Positions 10,003-21,476 of a DNA stretch of 64,000 bases are shown here, in pieces. This DNA comes from Volvox africanus (Eukaryota; Chlorophyta; Chlorophyceae; Chlamydomonadales; Volvocaceae), in the NCBI GenBank assembly GCA_030268105.1, contig BSDZ01000008.1, positions 682,001 to 746,000 on the forward strand, given 5' to 3'. The notes under the pieces were generated by a model. That model was not told the origin of the DNA. It was given only the letters and a program-made list of their open reading frames with translations, and did no database searches. The first letter of the stretch is position 1; every line of letters starts with the position of its first letter. The translations under genes were made by a program, and so were the position numbers.

Positions 10003-13000
10003 ATGACGCGATATTGTGGACACCGGGCGCCTAGTACATTGGCGAAAGCTTCCATCAACCCATCTTGTGCCTTGCGGCGTTCGTTTCCCGTATCGAATGA
10101 AGTTGAGCAACGCCGGTCGTTGGCCTCGGATGTTTCCGTCGCGGCGACGCAGAATGGGCTCAGTGCTGGAAGCTTCGCCATCGAAACACCCATCAGTCAG
10201 CATCATACACCGAATGTTTTATGCCGGGCTGTTCTGGTGGCCGAACAGCAGGCCGCTGCTTTGCCAACTATAAGGAACCCCCACGTGACTCAAGGACACG
10301 CCAGCATCTCGGATTCACAATTGCATGATGATATCGATGCAGCCATTATTGGATCAGGCGTTTCAGGCTTGGCAGCGGCTCTGGCAGTATCTAAGGCTAT
10401 TCCTGGCGCAAGGGTCATGGTAAGGTAGCTATTCCATCCCGAGTACATTGCTTAGTGAAGCCAATCATATTCAAATTATAATATTTTATAACATGGTCTT
10501 TAAATTGTCTGTGCCAAGTCATTTCTGAGGCATGGGTGGTTCTTGTGGGTGGCTGAGAAGTTTTTGTTGAACTTTCTTATTGCCTACCTCTAGCGCATAT
10601 TTTGTCTGTGTATTCTTTCTGAACATCTTAATTGGTTGGTCATTATGTGGTTTTTCGTGCGCATTGATATGCAGCTCTATGATACGGCTTCCGAACCGCC
10701 AACTGCATGCGATGGCGGGGTCCTCCTTTCCGTGAACGGCTTACGGGCTTTGAAGGCGCTGGATATCAACCTATTTAAAAGGTAATTTCAGCATGACTGA
10801 GGTGTGGTTTTATAAACGTTGTAATGCCGCTGGCGCCTAATTCGGTTTCGGCGTGCGGGCTAGCATCACCTCGTTATGTCGTAAGGATTGAGGCTGCTGT
10901 AACTTGATATCTCCATTATGTGGAGTATTCCAATCTAACTACGTGATCGGGTTAGCCCTGCTCAAAAGTCCATGTCACGCCGAGATTCACGCACAGTCAC
11001 AACAGAAGAGAACGGGATTCACAAACTCGGTATCACGTAACCCATGCTGGATTTCTCATCAGCTTATCGAATGTCTTAGCTTGGCTTGATTTTTGTATTC
11101 TGCCAGACTTTCATGCCTGCGCTTTGCCGGAAGACCGGCACCGGTGTGCGACACGGGGATACATACCGCCTGCATCCTAGCCGGTTCCACGCTAAGATTT
11201 TTTGTTTTCTTCTCGTTTCCCCTATTGTCTCAATATATTTCAGGATCACGAGTGAGCTAGCTTCACCCTTGCACGAGGCCCTCTGGTTTGACCTCGAGGT
11301 GTGTCCCCGTAACTGCGGATTTCACGTGAATCTTCATGTTGGTCTGAATATCTACCCTCCTTTACCTTCCCGGTTCAAGAGCAGCTATGTTACGCATGAC
11401 CGTCGTTACGGGACCTATTTTGACAGCATTTCCTGTATTCACTTTTCCTACATTCGAAAAAACTGTGAAAATCACTTGTCCACTTTTCCACTGGAATGAT
11501 CGGACAACCTATGAAATTGAATGACACCTGCAGGGCGAGCTTGTGCGAAGAGCCCCGCTGGGCCAACCGGGTGCCGCTGCGTTAAGGGCAGCTGGCATTG
11601 CTTCCAGCAGCGGTCTTAGGGCTGTCGGCGGCAGCCGCCGCAAGCTCGCAACACGTAGTTTGCAAACAGCTAACAAAACCGCTGTCATAGAGCCGGATCC
11701 GACCTCTTTCCCTCTGGTGGTGTCACTACACGACTTGCGGGAGGCGCTATCAGAGGCCCTGCCTGATGGTGGGTCCAATATTGTTGTCGGCTTTGAGAAA
11801 ATTCGTCCCGTCCTAGGTCCTGGAGTCTTGGACGTAACCTAGGGGCCCACGCAGACCTTGTGGAGCGTGTCATTGTGTCGTATTGTTTACAAGGAAATCG
11901 CGTGGGGACGTGGCAACACCGCAACGCCAACACTAACACCCGCCATGCATTTCCGTGCAGAGGTCCAAATCTTCGGCCGCCATTACGTAAGTGGCGTGGA
12001 GACCTGCGCCGGTGGCTATGGTGGCGGCGAAGGAAACAGTGGCATGGTGCTGCGTTTTGCCGCCTCGCCCGGGGGTAGCCCCATGCGGTCAGTGAGGACC
12101 AAAATGCTAGTGGGTGCAGACGGTCCCAATTCGGCAGTAAAGCGCCTGCAGGTGGGTGCGATGCGGTAGGCTTTTTTCTGTGACTAGCTGTGCTATGGCG
12201 GGGTCATAGCGACGAGCTGACAACGCGCAATCAACCTTACCTGCAAAATAGCTTTTAATCATAATGTTATGCCAAGGTGATATCCTGTTATTGTACTACA
12301 TCATACAGATTTTAAGCCAGATTTCTAAATTCATTACCGTCGTGGAATAACTTATGACCCTGTGGTACATGCGTGTGAAAACTCATACATGCAGTTTGAC
12401 ACGCTGCCGGACCACCGGCCTCAGCCCGCTGACCGCATCGTATGGCGTGGCCGCTTCACGCTGCGGCAGCGTGACCCCGACATTGCGCGCCTGCGCAATT
12501 TCACAACCGCCAGCCGGACCTGGGTGGACCTGCGGACGAGTCCCAGTCTCAGTGCGGAACGCTCAGCGACGCTAATCCCCGCTGGCCTCAACACGTACGT
12601 CTGGAGCGCCAGCTGCCCTGCTTCGCTCCTAGTAGATCGCGGATTGCAGGAAGCCGGAGTGTCGCCGTACGGGCGCTGCATGGCTATGTTCGAAGATTTC
12701 CCCCAGGACTTTTTCGCTGCGTTGCGTGCAACCGCCGCGAGCGCCGTCGTGGAATATTGCGCCTGCCGGCCGCTGGCGACTTCAGCCGCTGCTAGCCTGG
12801 CAGCCCCGTGGCAGTGGTTCTCCGGCTCGGCGGCACTCGTCGGTGACGCCGTCTACTCTCTGCCTGTTGACGACGTCAGCAGTACGGCAGTTAATCTTAC
12901 GCTGGAGGATGCTGCCGTACTCGGTGCTTGTTCGGCGCAGTACGGCCTGACACAGCGGGCGTTGCAAGAGTACGCACGGCAGCGTGGCCCACGGGTCAGT

Positions 13001-14644
13001 GCGATGTTGGCAGCACCAGCGTCAGTGCCAGAGCGAGTGCGCTTGCGTGATGCGCCCTTCCTGCCACACTCCCTGCAGGTAATAGATACCGACATTAAGA
13101 CCGATAACTTCAGCCTCACGAGCACAGTTAAGGCAGCTGTGGATTCCGCCGCCGCCGCCACAGCGGCAGTGGTGTCGCCGTCGCAGCCCCTGGGGGAAGT
13201 CCTGGCACGGGCCGCCGCCGCCAGCACCACCGGTTCAGATCCGCCCCGCGACGCGATCAATCCGTCGCTTGCAGCATCTGGTCGACCTTCTGGTGGCGCG
13301 TCGCGTACGGCAGCGCCGATAGACGTTCCTGGAGTGCTTTCAACTTCCCCTGTCTCTGGTCCGTCGTCTCCTTTCTTCAGCCGGCCTTCGGGGGCCCGCC
13401 GGCTGGGGCCTATGCCAGCAGCCATCGCCGCTGTAATCGGTATCTTGACGTCTGGACCTGGCGGAGGCGGGAAGCACGCAGTGGTTTCGGCAACTGTTGC
13501 TACACAAGGCGTCCTACAGCCCCTTGGTGCGGCCATCAGGCAAGTCGACAGCGCTGTGGCCGCAGCAGCTTCGTCTCCTGGTGCTGCTGCTATCCATGGC
13601 TCCAGCGGTACAGCAGTAGAGGCGCCGTACGCAGCTGACTCGACACCGCGCAGTGTGTGGGATTTCCTGCTGCGAACCCACGGGTCAGCGACGGCAGGAA
13701 ATGGTGGTGCGCCAACCGCTGTTGAAGAGTCGAAATCACGCCACTGCTACCCCATACAGGCTCCCGAGGCTCTCCGGCAAGAGCATATAGGAGTGGCCGG
13801 CGAAGCGCACGATTTTCCCCTCATGTCCTCATACAAGAAGGCCGAGTCACCGGCACTGGTTTGGAACTCCCTGCTGGGCGTGCAGACTACATCGTTGCAT
13901 CCCATTGCTGCAACTGCCGCCCCCATACCGGCTGTCGCAGCCGACGAGGCTGCTGCTGCTACCGCCGTTATCGGGGCCGCCTCATCAGCCCTACAAGATA
14001 ATGCTTGCGCACTATTGCCGCGGCCTTTGCACAAGCCGAAGGCGGCTGTGGCGAGTCCAGCAGCTGCTGTTACCGCTATCACAAGCGCCCCAGACGTGGC
14101 AACGGCGCCTCCAGCACCTATGGACGCCTCGCCAACATCCACCGTGGAAGCTGCCTCTTCTCTTTCGTCATCGTCAGCAGCGATAGCGGCTGCGGCGCAG
14201 GTCGGTGCTGCACCCGCCAGCTTTGGACAGGAACATCAGCAGCGGCGGCGGCGGGCTCGCGGCCAGGCGGGGCCTGTCAGCGGCCGCTGGGCTGGCGGCG
14301 ACCGTCGTGGCGCCGCCAGGATGTCTGGCGGGCACAGCAAATCCAGGCGCTCCTCCGCTGCCTCCATCACCGCTGCATTCGCAGCTGGCAATACACCATC
14401 GGCGGGCGCTGTATCTGCCTCGAAGGCAAAGCCAAAGGCGGTAGGGGCGAAAGCGGCGGCGACGATGACAGTGAGCCTTAGCGCAGCGGCAGCGCTGGGT
14501 GGGGTGATTGGCGTGGGTACTGGACACATGCCGATGGACATGACTGCGGCACTGCATGCACACGGCGCTGTGGCGCAGTTCTGGGAGGATTTGAATAGCC
14601 TCAACCTTTCCTCCGCCAGCCTCTCAAGCATCGATCTCCCATGA
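10003..14644 (+). CDS. FAD-dependent monooxygenase-like protein with long Ala-rich C-terminal tail
   Basis: Likely a PHBH-fold flavoprotein hydroxylase; substrate unknown. Proposed exons: 10003-10419, 10675-10781, 11244-11298, 11534-11816, 11961-12151, 12395-14644 (1100 aa). The exon 4 donor is uncertain (11816 or slightly later). An N-terminal region of about 110 residues, rich in Ser, Ala and Arg, could target an organelle. The Rossmann ADP-binding motif GSGVSGLAAALA is at about 116-127. VGADGPNSAVKRLQ (about 338-351) is the DG motif, and LVGDAVYSLP (about 497) is the GD motif that binds the FAD ribityl chain. The usual P-x-x-G-x-G loop after the GD motif reads VDDVSSTAVN, so activity may be altered. 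From about residue 580 onward, some 500 residues are low complexity (Ala, Ser, Pro, Thr). The last exon, 2.25 kb without a stop, supports true coding. The start ATG follows PNG1 tail to head. Confidence 0.8.
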
Positions 14645-15046
14645 AGCCGTTCATGGATATTTAAGCCTGTCCTCAGAGGCGTGCCCGCTGAGCCGAACCG
14701 ACCCGTGGGTCGGGGTACTTCAATCCTTAGGCTGTTCGGGAAACGACAGGGAATGAATCAGAACTTCGTGCCACGAGCGCGGGAAACTCTGACGAGGCTT
14801 GTGAGGGATTGTACATCCAAATGAATGGACGGAAATGGTTTCAGTGTTGCTTGTTGCGCCACCCTTGGACGGAGGTTTCGTCGAGGCAGAGGGAGAGTGA
14901 CGAAATCGGATTTTGCCTAGCAGTGATTGGCGTCGGCTAGGTTGATGACGTTAGTTAATCTTATCTATTGGTAGGTTTTATCTTGCCACGCGGTTTCGAG
15001 TGGAAGGTTATCGTAGCTTTGAAGAGAGTTGATGAGAGCGTCGAAA

Positions 15047-15051
15047 TGTAA
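15047..15051 (+). terminator. TGTAA poly(A) signal of monooxygenase gene
   Basis: First TGTAA downstream of the stop at 14644, giving a 3' UTR of about 400 nt. Confidence 0.65.
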
Positions 15052-15817
15052 TACGTATTTTGAAGAATCCCAAACACAGATTTAATTATGCCTGTTGTTA
15101 CGATTACAATTTCTTTTGGGGCCTGTGCAGGCGCTTGTGTTATCCGGCTGGCATGTTGTACATTAGTGACCATATCGGATGTGCGCGTGATCGTTAGAGG
15201 ATCGCAGGAGGAAGAAGAGAGGAATTTGACGTGCGAACGATATGGGACTGTGGAAAAACATACAGTGTCGTCATCTGCAAAGTCATTTTGGGAATGTGCA
15301 ATATGAGGTATGGGACAGGAATGCAGGGATGCTCCTGTATGTGTATTTGTCCTGGGGTTATAGCGAGGAATCGAGCGCAGGTTGGCGCCGTGTAGTGATC
15401 CTAAGTTTGCGAGTGTTAGGCAGATGGTAGGTATGCGTATGGGAAGTTCCCGAGGATACATTATAATATAAACACGTCTGCTGATGGGAGTCGATCTGTT
15501 GCAAATTGTTTCCATATGGGATTCTCCCGGACTTGTCAAAGATGCCACTAATATGTATGTTGTCGGAGCTGTTCGCTATATTGATTTCAATCCATTTAAT
15601 GCAATTGAGTTTTTGTTTCTTCACCCGCTCGTAGCTTTCCTCAAGGAATTTTAGGCAAGCTGTTGTATAACATACAGATATACTCTATGATTCATTTAGG
15701 GTTTTGGGGTTGGGTTATATCATACACGGCCTTTGACAAACAAATTACCGACTTTAAGGGACAACCAATTTAAAAAAAACACTCGAGCCGTTTTGATTGC
15801 AATGTACTCTTGAACTC

Positions 15818-15822
15818 TTACA
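15818..15822 (-). terminator. TGTAA poly(A) signal (minus) of G-patch gene
   Basis: TTACA on the plus strand, about 350 nt beyond the minus-strand stop at 16172. Confidence 0.6.
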
Positions 15823-16171
15823 GACGAAATGCTGATAATTTTAACGTTAGCACATTATCATGCCACGTTACGGATCAAAAAGCCGTAAGACGTGCCACGC
15901 CTTCAACACCATGTCGGTTAACGATACATCCATGCCGTCGTATCGTGTCATAATGCATCAACCATCATAAGATATTTTCCGTCAATAGCCAAACCGCTGT
16001 TGCTCTTCAAGATCTGCGGCCAGGGCAACATGTGAGGCAGATCAAAAATACGAACCTAATCAGGCGATCTTGGGCTGAACGTTCGTCACAGTAAGGTTTA
16101 TCGCGGTCTCGTCTTAAGTTTAGCCTCAAGAAATCTGGAGGCCCGAAATTTCATTTTCGTCGAGGCACTTC

Positions 16172-19100
16172 CTATTCCGCGCACATCGCATCCATGGTTT
16201 CAGCAGTGCATCTCCATTCTCGCACCTTGCGTTCCAGCGCCTCCCGCACGCTATCGTGATCCCAGGGACTGCCGTTCGTATCACACGACTCTGCCGCGCC
16301 CGCCTCCACCTCCGCGACCCTGGCCTTGCGGGACTTCTTGCCGGACTCCTTCAGATGGTGACTGTGCTTATGTTGCTTATGTTGTTGGTGGCGTTGCTGG
16401 CGATGCTGTTTCTCCGCATGCTGCAACAGCTCCGCAATCACTTTCCGCAACTTAACACGCCTCTCCACGGACTGCGTTAGCGTGATGAGACGGTGACAAG
16501 GCCGGTCCGGGTGATGGTCAATTCAGGTCAGGGAAAATTCGACACTAATTTGGCACTGAAGTCAAAGGAGCCCATAAGATTGGGGTTCCATATTCCAAAG
16601 AAACTCCGATAACGGTTACGAATCCAAACCTCTTACCTTTTTCAAAACCATTCGCGCCAGCTTGAGCCATTTTGGTTTCGGAGCCGTCGCCGTGGCAGCA
16701 CCCGATTCTGCGACTGAGACATGAACTGCCTGCTTCTGATTCACTGTTGCATCATCCTGTTGTTGTGTGTCTTGTAGCTCTTCTGCTTTGCCGGCAGCCA
16801 TCGCCGCGGTCCCATCGCCACATCTCCGCCTCTTGGACTTCTTCATTGCGCCCACCACAGCTACCGCTGCATCCAGCTCCACCTGCTGCTCTTGCTCCTG
16901 CTGCCGACGCCGGTTCTTCTTCGCTTTCTTCTCCAGCTTCTCAGTCGGTAGCGTGTCCACATGAACTGCAGGATCACGGTCAGCTATCCGCTTATCTTTC
17001 TTCTTTTTTCTTTTATTCGTCCGCAGCTCATCATCACCGGCCCCATTCGCTTCATAATCAACGGCGGCCTCTGCTTTGGGCTCCTCTTTGCGGCCTCCCC
17101 GTTCCAGCCCTTCCTCCTCCTCTTCCTCCTCCTCTTCGTCGCAGAATGTCTTCTTCGTTCCTTCCCATTTCGCACCGCCCACCTTGATCTCGGCCTTTCC
17201 CAAGCCCCGGCGTCCCATACGCTGGAAGTCGTGAGCCTGTGATCAAAGGACAATATGCAAAAGTCGAGATCAACATCAGAGCGGGGACACTGGGGAGAAC
17301 GAAATGGAGAGAGGAATTCAAGACATGTTCAAGTCTACTACTCTACGACTCTGAAAAGCGAACTATGAATGGTCCCTATTTAAACTGAATGCGCCTTTCC
17401 TCAGCAACACCAACTTTCTTCCTCGCCACATATCCCCTTTCCTCTCGTTTCCCAGCCCTTCCGGCCCAGCCGTTCGTTGCTGATTTAATTTAGCCCTCTG
17501 TTTCCTCCATCCTCATCCCTCACCCGCTTGAAAAGAGCGGTTTGATCGTCTTCATTGAAACCGCGCCGCTGCCCTGCCGCAACAGCCGCCGTCCCAGCCA
17601 ATGCCACACGGCCCGCTGCTTCGTCCGCCGCCAGGCGCTGTGCCGCGTCCGCCAGCCGCTGATCAGATGCCGCCTCGTCCTCCAGACTCTCCAACAAACC
17701 CGCACTCACAAACATCTTAGCGCCCCACCAACCAGTGGCTGACGTGGGCTGGAACGATGCAAACTGTGGGTGCGGAAGGATTTCCCAAGTCCAGGCGAAG
17801 GAAGGAGCTGAACACTATAACGAGCGGAGCTTGACCCTAACGACCGAGCCGCCAGAAAGGAAGGAAGCCTAATTAGTGCACAATATTGTCGTCACGGAAG
17901 CCCGAAGAACCAACCGAAGAAGAACCAACATGCATAGGAGGCGCATTAGCGTATAGATGCCACGAACGCAACAGGACTACGCTCAGGGAGTATAACTGAA
18001 GTAAAAGGAAATCAAAGGGTTGGGACAAGAGACACCCACCATTCTCAGACGCGCCGCGATTGCTGCGTCGTTGCCAACTACTACCACCACCCGCTTTGGC
18101 GCAGCCTTCATAGGCGTAGCCGAGTCCTGCACAGGCAAGGCAATTATGCAGGCAATTGGGTCGGATACGCAGGGCGATCAGGCAGGGCAATCAGACAAGG
18201 AAGACACGCCAAGGGCTACGACAGAGGGCGGATGTCAATTAGGTCAGATGGTTGCAAGTGGACCGGCATTGCACCCAGGTAGGCTCATGAGAAGCGAAAG
18301 ACTGCTCTATCTAACCTCCACTTTAAAATGCCTCCAGCTTACCGGAGCACCACCTCCGTCGACAGCCGCAGCTACAGATCCGCCTTTAGTGTTGTCCTCC
18401 TTCTTCCCCTCCATTTTCCTGGCCTTTCCATGCTTATATTTCTTCATTTTCTTCTCTCCATCTGCCGTCGCCTTCGCCTTCCTTTTATCCCTTAACTTGA
18501 CGCTGCCGACATTGGCGGCGTTTCTGCCACTGGTGCTCGGCCTGTTGCCGTCGTTATCCTCGTCGCTACTGTTACTACTGTCAGACTCGGTAGAGTCCGA
18601 GTCCACCGGCGCTGACGGGGCTGGCGTAATTGGTACCGGTGGCAGGCCCAACTTGGCACGCGCCCGGTTGGCCTCTTCCTGCTCCTGGGCACGGATGCGA
18701 GCCATCTTGCCAGCGCGGCCCCCCCACCTGGAGCACACCAGTAGGCCAAGTCGCTATCGCTGCCTCTCACACTTTCACCGTTTTGCTCCATCGAAGACTT
18801 GGCATTCCCCCGCTTCCTTTACGCATCATGCACCCTGGGGTGTCGGCCCTAGGGCTAAGCCCCATTGGGCTGGGCACGTCAACCCGAAGATCCCCCAACC
18901 GATGCAACGGACGGAGCCCTCACCTGCCCCATGGGTCCTTCGCCAGCTCAGCTGCAATTCGCAGCTCTGCAGCACTAGCAGAGGCCAGTGTACCGTCGCG
19001 ATTGACGGTTGCCACAGTCGCCTGCGCTGTAATAGACCCGTTGCGCGCGCACTTGTCCCGTCGCCGGGTTGCATCGCCGCTTTCGCTGTCACTGTCACTG

Positions 19101-19991
19101 TTACTCTTCCTGTCGCCGCCAGTCTCAGTGCTTCTACTGCCACTACTACTGCTGCTTGTTTCCTGCCGATGGAATACAAAGAGTGAGCATGTTTGAGGAC
19201 CAGCTTGACCCAGATCAGGCATGCTGTCCAAACCAGATCAAGCTAACTGACCCACGTCAAACACGCGGCCCAAACGCACATGGTTGATGTTTTGGATGGC
19301 GGAGTTGTAAGCGTCCTCCCAGTACTTCTTCTCCCAATTCCACGTTGTGGCGTTGGCGCCCACCTAGAAAATCATCAGGATATGTGCGTCAGTTTCGTTT
19401 GAACCAGAGATTATATGTGCGTGGTACAGGAATGGACGCCCGTGGGACAAGCAAGGGATGTGGGATGACGGGGAGAGCCGGGACCAAGGTCTTCCCTCTG
19501 CCACGCCTGGCAGCACTCAGGGTATATGATTTTACAAGGTTTTGCCGATACCAACATCACATTGTACGTGTTGAGAATGGTACCGACATTTGACATACTG
19601 GGTCTCGTGGTGCGTGATATACGCGACAATCTTAGTGAGGCAGGCGCAGCGGGCAGGGGTCGGGTGGCACCGACAGACAATTTCCCCGGGGAAGCAATCA
19701 ATTGCTTTCTTTAGGTATATGCGTACTTGTGAAATTCAATAATGCCATTAAGGTCTTGACACCGCGGTACCGTGGCGACGGCGGCGGCTGACGAAAGGCG
19801 CAGAGGCGACGTACCCCCAAAGTATCCTCCTTCTTTTTCACTTCAATTGCCTCCTTCATCCCGTGCTTTTCCTTGCCGAGTCCCTGTCCTTTACTCCAGC
19901 CCATGCGCTCCATAAGCTTTTGGCCAAGGCCGCCATATGCTGTGGCTTTCTGGACGCCTAATCCAGCCACGTATCCTGGAGGAAGCTTCAT
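16172..19991 (-). CDS. G-patch domain protein (GPATCH4/PINX1-like), 8 exons
   Basis: Probable nuclear/nucleolar RNA-associated protein. Exons in transcription order: 19991-19815, 19363-19280, 19162-18924, 18727-18343, 18126-18036, 17738-17524, 17236-16637, 16471-16172; phases agree and give 696 aa. The protein starts MKLPPGYVAGLG, followed by a G-patch (about 20-70) with LMERMGWSKGQGLGKEKHG and KKKEDTLGVGAN, the conserved Gly pattern of the family. Next come WNWEKKYWEDAYN, a Ser/Asp/Glu-rich stretch, SAAELRIAAELAKDPWGRW, acidic and Lys-rich low-complexity segments, GWWGAKMFVSAGLLESLED, and KRRxxKK basic clusters that suit nuclear localisation. The C-terminus is a His/Gln-rich region ending in MDAMCAE. 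The donor of exon 5 could alternatively be four bases earlier, but 18036 keeps the frame. The gene is divergent from the DUF2061 gene (435 bp apart). GPATCH4 versus another G-patch subfamily is not certain. Confidence 0.88.
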
Positions 19992-20426
19992 TTCAAACTT
20001 TGGCTTGCGATCGAGGTGATGCAACGCCCCAACACAGCAAAAATGTTCTAATCTAATGTAAACAGCTTAGTAATTATTATTTACATGAGAAAAATCTATA
20101 TTTTTCACATTATACACACTGTTCATGAAACATGGCGTTTAGCTTGATGCAAACTTAAAATAGGAATAATCAACATCGATGTGCGCATCATCTGTCGCTG
20201 TCTGAATGATGCCGTGCTCCAAGAATATAATTGTAGAAGTGAATTGTTCTGAACATGTGGGGTTCAGGCCCAATGTCAGCTCAGACCTTGTGTGACAAGA
20301 CGTACAGCGACATGGGGTCACAAAACAAAACAGTGCTGCTGGGCAAATATGCTAGCCGCATTTCCCTAGAGGTTTCTGTGCTGGGTAGGGGAGCTGTGGA
20401 TATCAACATTACATCCAGTTACCAGG
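19992..20426. promoter_or_regulatory. Bidirectional promoter region between G-patch and DUF2061 genes
   Basis: The two start codons face away from each other across 435 bases. The sequence is fairly AT-rich around 20040-20240. No specific element is recognised. Confidence 0.45.
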
Positions 20427-21476
20427 ATGGCCTCTTTCTTGTTGAAACAATGCCACGGGTTCGGCTGCAAGGCGCGCTACCAACATCAGCGGCGTTCCTT
20501 ACGGCTGCTGTGTGCTCTTTCCTTGGAGCGTTCGGGTGACCCTGTGAGCCGCAAGAACAAACCAAGCGCCCCGGCAGCAGCAGCTTTGAGCGTAGTAGAA
20601 AGAGACATGGTTGTTCGTGAGGAGGTGCAAAATGCCTACGAGGCTGGATACCAGGTGAAATATAATACACATCCACATGACATTACTGTGCTAGATTCAA
20701 GCTTTATGGATGGGGGGCCTGGCCTGGGCGGCGCTTCCTCATATTTGGCTGCAATCATTGGCAGTAACTTTTCTCCTTTCCCTTGGAAAATATTCAGGCT
20801 GGCCTTGCAGCAGCCCATCAAGCACAAAGCAGCGAAGCAGACAAGGTAGGCCTTGAGACAAGGGCTTTCCTGGTGTGATGTCATAATTATCTTGAGGGCA
20901 CCCTAAAGGTTGGACAAATTGTTTGTCTCAAGTGCAAGTTTATTCATGCCCGAATGCCATGCAGGCGCGACCACAGCACGATTCGCTGTTACGGAGCATT
21001 GTCAAAGCTTTCTCTTGGCGCTTCTTTTCAACTGCGACGACCATCGTTCTCACAATTTCTTTCTTCAACGCAACGGTGAGTGTGCCCAACCGGATTATAT
21101 TTGGTCACTTCCCGCATTCCTGTGGCGCTTGCTGCGCGTTCTGAGATGGGCGACGAACTTATACTGGGCAATCTCTTTGGGCCATTGAAGTTTGGCGATT
21201 TCGTCCGCATGACCTACGTTGCCCGTACACTGCGCGTAGCCATGGAAGGGGCACAGCTGCCTTCTTAAGTCATTTGTGGGATCTTATTTGCACATGAAAT
21301 CATGGGTACCGGGCTCTTTGAAGAACGTAACAGTGACAGAACTAAACCCTGTCCTTCCCTTGCTGACCCCACTTTAGCTTGATGAAGCTATTGAGATGGG
21401 CGCAGCGGAGTTCGTGTCAAAGTACATTCTGTACCTCATACACGAGAGGCTATGGATCCTTGTCACTCTGTTCTAA
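20427..21476 (+). CDS. DUF2061 family membrane protein, 4 exons, probably organellar
   Basis: Small predicted membrane protein of unknown function. Exons 20427-20654, 20798-20845, 20965-21075 and 21378-21476, all phase 0, encode 161 aa. The first about 75 residues are Arg/Ser/Ala-rich with few acids (CKARYQHQRRSLRLLCALSL), typical of a plastid or mitochondrial transit peptide. The DUF2061 signature follows: LLRSIVKAFSWRFFSTATT, a hydrophobic helix, then GAAEFVSKYILYLIHERLW. These blocks are the hallmark of the family, which is otherwise mostly bacterial or organellar. Intron 3 (21076-21377) contains an open stretch ending in a stop at 21268. If retained, it would replace the last helix with an unrelated tail. 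No TGTAA signal was found close downstream. Confidence 0.85.

Larger units (their letters stand above)
14645..16171. other. Convergent intergenic region between monooxygenase and G-patch genes
   Basis: Holds the 3' UTRs of two converging genes. The plus-strand signal is TGTAA at 15047-15051 and the minus-strand one is TTACA at 15818-15822. A 195-codon minus-strand frame (14961-15548) has no recognisable domain and an atypical composition, so I treat it as chance. No other feature is seen. Confidence 0.55.

Noticed and set aside
12853..13536. 227-codon minus-strand ORF
   Set aside because: Shadow of the GC-rich monooxygenase last exon.
14961..15548. 195-codon minus-strand ORF in the convergent intergenic region
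   Set aside because: No recognisable domain, atypical composition for this genome, and it lies over the 3' UTR and TGTAA signal of the monooxygenase gene.
18020..19186. 388-codon plus-strand ORF
   Set aside because: Antisense shadow of G-patch exons 3-5, which have conserved motifs and consistent splice phases.
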